NCBI GenBank assembly: GCA_031406795.1
Contig: JANOHV010000054.1
Span: 1 to 15,580, forward strand
Length of the DNA stretch: 15,580 bases
Origin: DATDCY01 sp031406795 [NCBI: Candidatus Rokuibacteriota bacterium]
Lineage (GTDB): Bacteria; JAUVQV01
Direction of reading: 5' to 3'
The notes beneath the pieces are model-generated. The model ran no database searches and was not told the origin of the DNA. It was given only the letters and a program-made list of their open reading frames with translations. Positions 13,313 through 15,580 of the stretch are shown piece by piece. The first letter of the stretch is position 1; each line of letters begins with the position of its first letter. Position numbers and translations under genes: made by a program.

Positions 13313-14338
13313 TCAGCCCGCGAGGACCCGCTCGAGTTGTTCGCGCTCCTCCGGCGAGCCCATGAAAATCAGCGTTTCGCCGGCCTGCATCACGTGGTCG
13401 CGCGGCGGATTGTAGGTCCAGCCCTGCCCGGTGCGCACGGCGAGCAGCAGCAGCTTCCGGAAGTGCTGCAGATCGAGGGCGGCGAGCGTGCAGCCGACCA
13501 TCGAGGCCGGCACCGCCAGTTCCTCGATCCGCAGCGCCAGATCCTCGTGCCGGAGCATCACGTCGAGAAAGTTGACGACCGCGGGGCGCAGCATTTCCGA
13601 GGCCATGCGCAGGCCACCGATCCGTGTCGGCGAGACCGCCGAGTCCGCGCCGGCGCGCTGCATCTTCTCGCTGTTGCGCACCTCTTCGCAGCGCGCGACG
13701 ACCCGGATCTTCGGGTTGAGCTGGCGCGCCGAGAGGCTGATCACCATGTTCTGGTTGTCGTCTCCGGTGACCGCGAACAGGCCGTGTGCGCGGCAGATCC
13801 CGGCTTGCTCCAGAGTCTCATTGTCCGTCGCGTCGCCGATGACGAAGGCCGGACCGTCCTCGCCGCCGTGGAAGCGCTCGATCTTCTCGCGGTCCACGTC
13901 GACCACGATGTACGGGCGCTGCGTGCTCGACAGCTCGCGCGCGACGTGCGTGCCGACGCCGTCCGCCCCGCAGACGATGAAGTGGTCGTGCAGTTTCTCG
14001 ATCCGCTTTTCCATTTTTCTCCTCTGGAAGGCCTCGTTGAGCTCGCCCTCCACCACGAAGGCCGTCAGGCTCATCATGATGTAGGTCATGATGCCGATGC
14101 CGGCGAACGAGAGGAACATCGTGAAGATGCGCCCGCCGGGACTGTGGGAGAGGTCGACGATCTCTCCGTAGCCGATGGTGGCGATCGTGATCACCACCAT
14201 GTAGAGGCTGTCGAGCAGCGTCGTCTTCTCGCCGCCGATGTGTTTGTAGGCGGCGGTGCCGATCCCGAGCACCAGCACCAGCAGCCCGCCGGCGATCAGC
14301 GCCTTGCGGCGTATTTTTTCGTGCAGGCTCACGGCCAT
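13313..14338 (-). CDS. two-TM potassium channel with cytosolic RCK (TrkA-N/TrkA-C) domain
   Basis: This is a Kch/MthK-type potassium channel subunit of 341 residues. TM1 is at about 13-31, the pore helix at about 41-52, the selectivity filter TIGYG at 54-58 followed by Glu, and TM2 at about 71-95. A short charged linker (RRKMEKRIEKLHD) leads to RCK-N starting HFIVCGADGVGTHVA. There the dinucleotide-type glycine motif is Gly124, Gly127, Gly129 and the acidic end of beta-2 is Asp147 (VVDVD). RCK-C follows from about 270, with VGCTLAALDLQHF and LIFMGSPEE. Four subunits should form the pore; NAD(H), ATP or divalent ions commonly gate such channels, but the ligand here is unknown. The start is ATG 14338, 26 bases after the LysM/TPR gene on the same strand, so the two form an operon. 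A TPR remnant follows immediately. Confidence 0.92.
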   Translation of the reverse strand: MAVSLHEKIRRKALIAGGLLVLVLGIGTAAYKHIGGEKTTLLDSLYMVVITIATIGYGEIVDLSHSPGGRIFTMFLSFAGIGIMTYIMMSLTAFVVEGELNEAFQRRKMEKRIEKLHDHFIVCGADGVGTHVARELSSTQRPYIVVDVDREKIERFHGGEDGPAFVIGDATDNETLEQAGICRAHGLFAVTGDDNQNMVISLSARQLNPKIRVVARCEEVRNSEKMQRAGADSAVSPTRIGGLRMASEMLRPAVVNFLDVMLRHEDLALRIEELAVPASMVGCTLAALDLQHFRKLLLLAVRTGQGWTYNPPRDHVMQAGETLIFMGSPEEREQLERVLAG

Positions 14339-14364
14339 GGCGCTGCCACCCCGCGCGCCGCGGG

Positions 14365-15580
14365 TTAGCGCAGTTCCTTGAGTTTCTGCTGCAGCCCGCG
14401 GGCTTTCGCGATGTCCTTGGGCGCCTTCGGGTGCTCGGGGTTGAGCGCGAGCGTCTGCTCCCAGCTCTGGATTGCCTCCTCGAGCTGTTGGTTGATGAAG
14501 AAGCGCACGCCGGCATTGTACGACTCCTCGGCCTTCTCCTTCATGCGCCGCTCCACCGCAGCCACGGCCGCCGGAACGTCCTTGCGGGCCGGTTCGGCCT
14601 TCCGGTAGGCCGCGAGGGCCTCCGCGAAACGTTCGTCCTTCATGGCGGCCTCGCCGGCGGCGAACCAGGCATTGCCGGAGAGTTCCCGCGCCCGCGCGCC
14701 GACGGCGGCGTTTCCCGTGAGTCGGTCGGCCGCAGTGCCCGCTTCGTCGAATCTCTTCGCCTGGAACAACTCCTGCGCCTTCGCGAGTTGGGCCTCGCCG
14801 GCATCGGGCGTCTTCGCCGGTTCGACCGGCGCCGCGGGTGCAACGGGAGGGGGCGTCGCGGCGGGAACGGCCGGAGCGACGGGAGCTGCAGGTGCAGCCG
14901 GCGCGGCTGGTGCGGCGGCCGGAGCAGGTTCGCTCGCCGGCAGCGGTTCGCCGCCGATGGCTGCCGGTTCGGTGTCGGACGCCGCGTCGGGATATTCCGG
15001 GGTTTCCGCGACGACTTCGGGCGCGCGCTTCACTGCGGGCTTCGCCGCCGGAGGCGCAAGACCCGGCAGCGTCAGCACCGTCCCGGCCGCCGGCTTGCCG
15101 CTCGGGTCGAGACCGTTGATGCGCGCCACGATCGGCGACTTGGCGGGATCGCCGTACTGCTTCTTCGCGATGCTCTCGAAGGTATCCCCGGCGGCCACCG
15201 TGTAGGACGCCGCTTCCGGCTCGAGGCGGTTCTTCAGGGCGTCCAGCGAGCCGGCGTGATCGGGGTCGGCCGCGAGGCTGAGCAGGAACTCGCGTCGCGC
15301 CGCGTCCACGGCCCCCTCCTGAAGGCGCGCGTTGCCCTCGCGGAAGTGGCGGTCGGCATCCGCCTCGAGGCGCGCGGCGAGGTCGGCGACCCGGCGCTTC
15401 GGCTCCGTCGCCTCGGCGCGCAGCGCGGCGGCGACCTTCCAGGAGCCGAGCGCCTGGCGAAGCTCCCCGGCGGCCTCCTGCTTGACCGCGCGGGCGGTGA
15501 AACGGGTCGCGAGTGTCGCGAAGGGCGCGGTCCCGGCCGGCGGCGGGGCGCCGTCACCCGCGGCGCGCGGGGCGACCCTG
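14365..15580 (-). CDS. LysM- and TPR-containing envelope protein (5' part outside window)
   Basis: The frame stays open to the right edge, so the gene is cut off there; about 404 residues are visible. The GTG at 15309 lies within a continuing helical region (upstream residues read FREGNARLQEGAVDAARREF), so it is internal, not the start. From the N side: helical repeats with TPR character (TARAVKQEAAGELRQALGSW, then FREGNARLQEGAVDAARREFLL), a LysM domain at about 15058-15207 (YTVAAGDTFESIAKKQYGDP to VLTLPGL), and a Pro/Ala-rich linker at about 14806-14946. Next come further helical repeats (LAKAQELFQAKRFDEA), and a last TPR (YNAGVRFFINQQLEEAIQSW to LNPEHPKA). LysM binds peptidoglycan glycan, so it probably sits in the periplasm tied to the wall, with TPRs for protein contacts. 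The signal peptide would be outside the window. It is upstream of, and probably co-transcribed with, the potassium channel gene. Confidence 0.82.
   Translation of the reverse strand, partial: RVAPRAAGDGAPPPAGTAPFATLATRFTARAVKQEAAGELRQALGSWKVAAALRAEATEPKRRVADLAARLEADADRHFREGNARLQEGAVDAARREFLLSLAADPDHAGSLDALKNRLEPEAASYTVAAGDTFESIAKKQYGDPAKSPIVARINGLDPSGKPAAGTVLTLPGLAPPAAKPAVKRAPEVVAETPEYPDAASDTEPAAIGGEPLPASEPAPAAAPAAPAAPAAPVAPAVPAATPPPVAPAAPVEPAKTPDAGEAQLAKAQELFQAKRFDEAGTAADRLTGNAAVGARARELSGNAWFAAGEAAMKDERFAEALAAYRKAEPARKDVPAAVAAVERRMKEKAEESYNAGVRFFINQQLEEAIQSWEQTLALNPEHPKAPKDIAKARGLQQKLKELR

Overview
The window is a GC-rich bacterial chromosomal segment, about two thirds G+C by eye. GTG starts are frequent, genes are tightly packed, and Shine-Dalgarno sequences are good. 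The gene set is a histidine kinase with a c-type heme motif in its sensor domain, a diheme cytochrome c, a YedE-type selenium transporter, a DUF3467 protein, an AmmeMemoRadiSam radical SAM enzyme and a FAA1-like acyl-CoA ligase. This suggests an anaerobic or facultative member of the old Deltaproteobacteria (Desulfobacterota/Desulfuromonadia-like). That placement is inference; there is no rRNA or other phylogenetic marker here.

Region 1 (76-2615, minus strand): a three-gene operon of a PhnD-family substrate-binding lipoprotein, a small membrane-anchored helical protein and a YedE-type putative selenium transporter. Region 2 (2787-6001, minus strand): a DHH phosphoesterase, a heme-motif histidine kinase and a stand-alone CheY-like receiver, ending at a likely terminator near 2709-2726. 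Region 3 (6076-9410, plus strand): divergent from region 2, with a DUF3467 protein, a long-chain fatty acid-CoA ligase and the radical SAM enzyme AmrS.

Region 4 (about 9411-12290) looks acquired. It holds a lipoprotein gene of clearly lower G+C, an imperfect inverted repeat of about 95 bp upstream of it, and an ISAs1-family insertion sequence. The IS transposase carries an N-terminal DUF4338 (DruA-like) domain and is broken by one extra base in a C/G homopolymer.

Region 5 (12300-13035, plus strand): a diheme cytochrome c with a recognisable sigma70-type promoter and a hairpin after its stop. Region 6 (about 13100-15580, minus strand): a LysM/TPR protein running off the right edge, a two-TM potassium channel with an RCK domain, then a TPR-coding remnant with no start codon.

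The parts most worth attention are the heme-motif sensor kinase operon, the PhnD-like/YedE operon as a possible selenium-uptake unit, and the broken DruA-ISAs1 element in its low-G+C surroundings. No CRISPR array, tRNA, rRNA or phage gene was seen, and no clearly new defence or metabolic system could be demonstrated.
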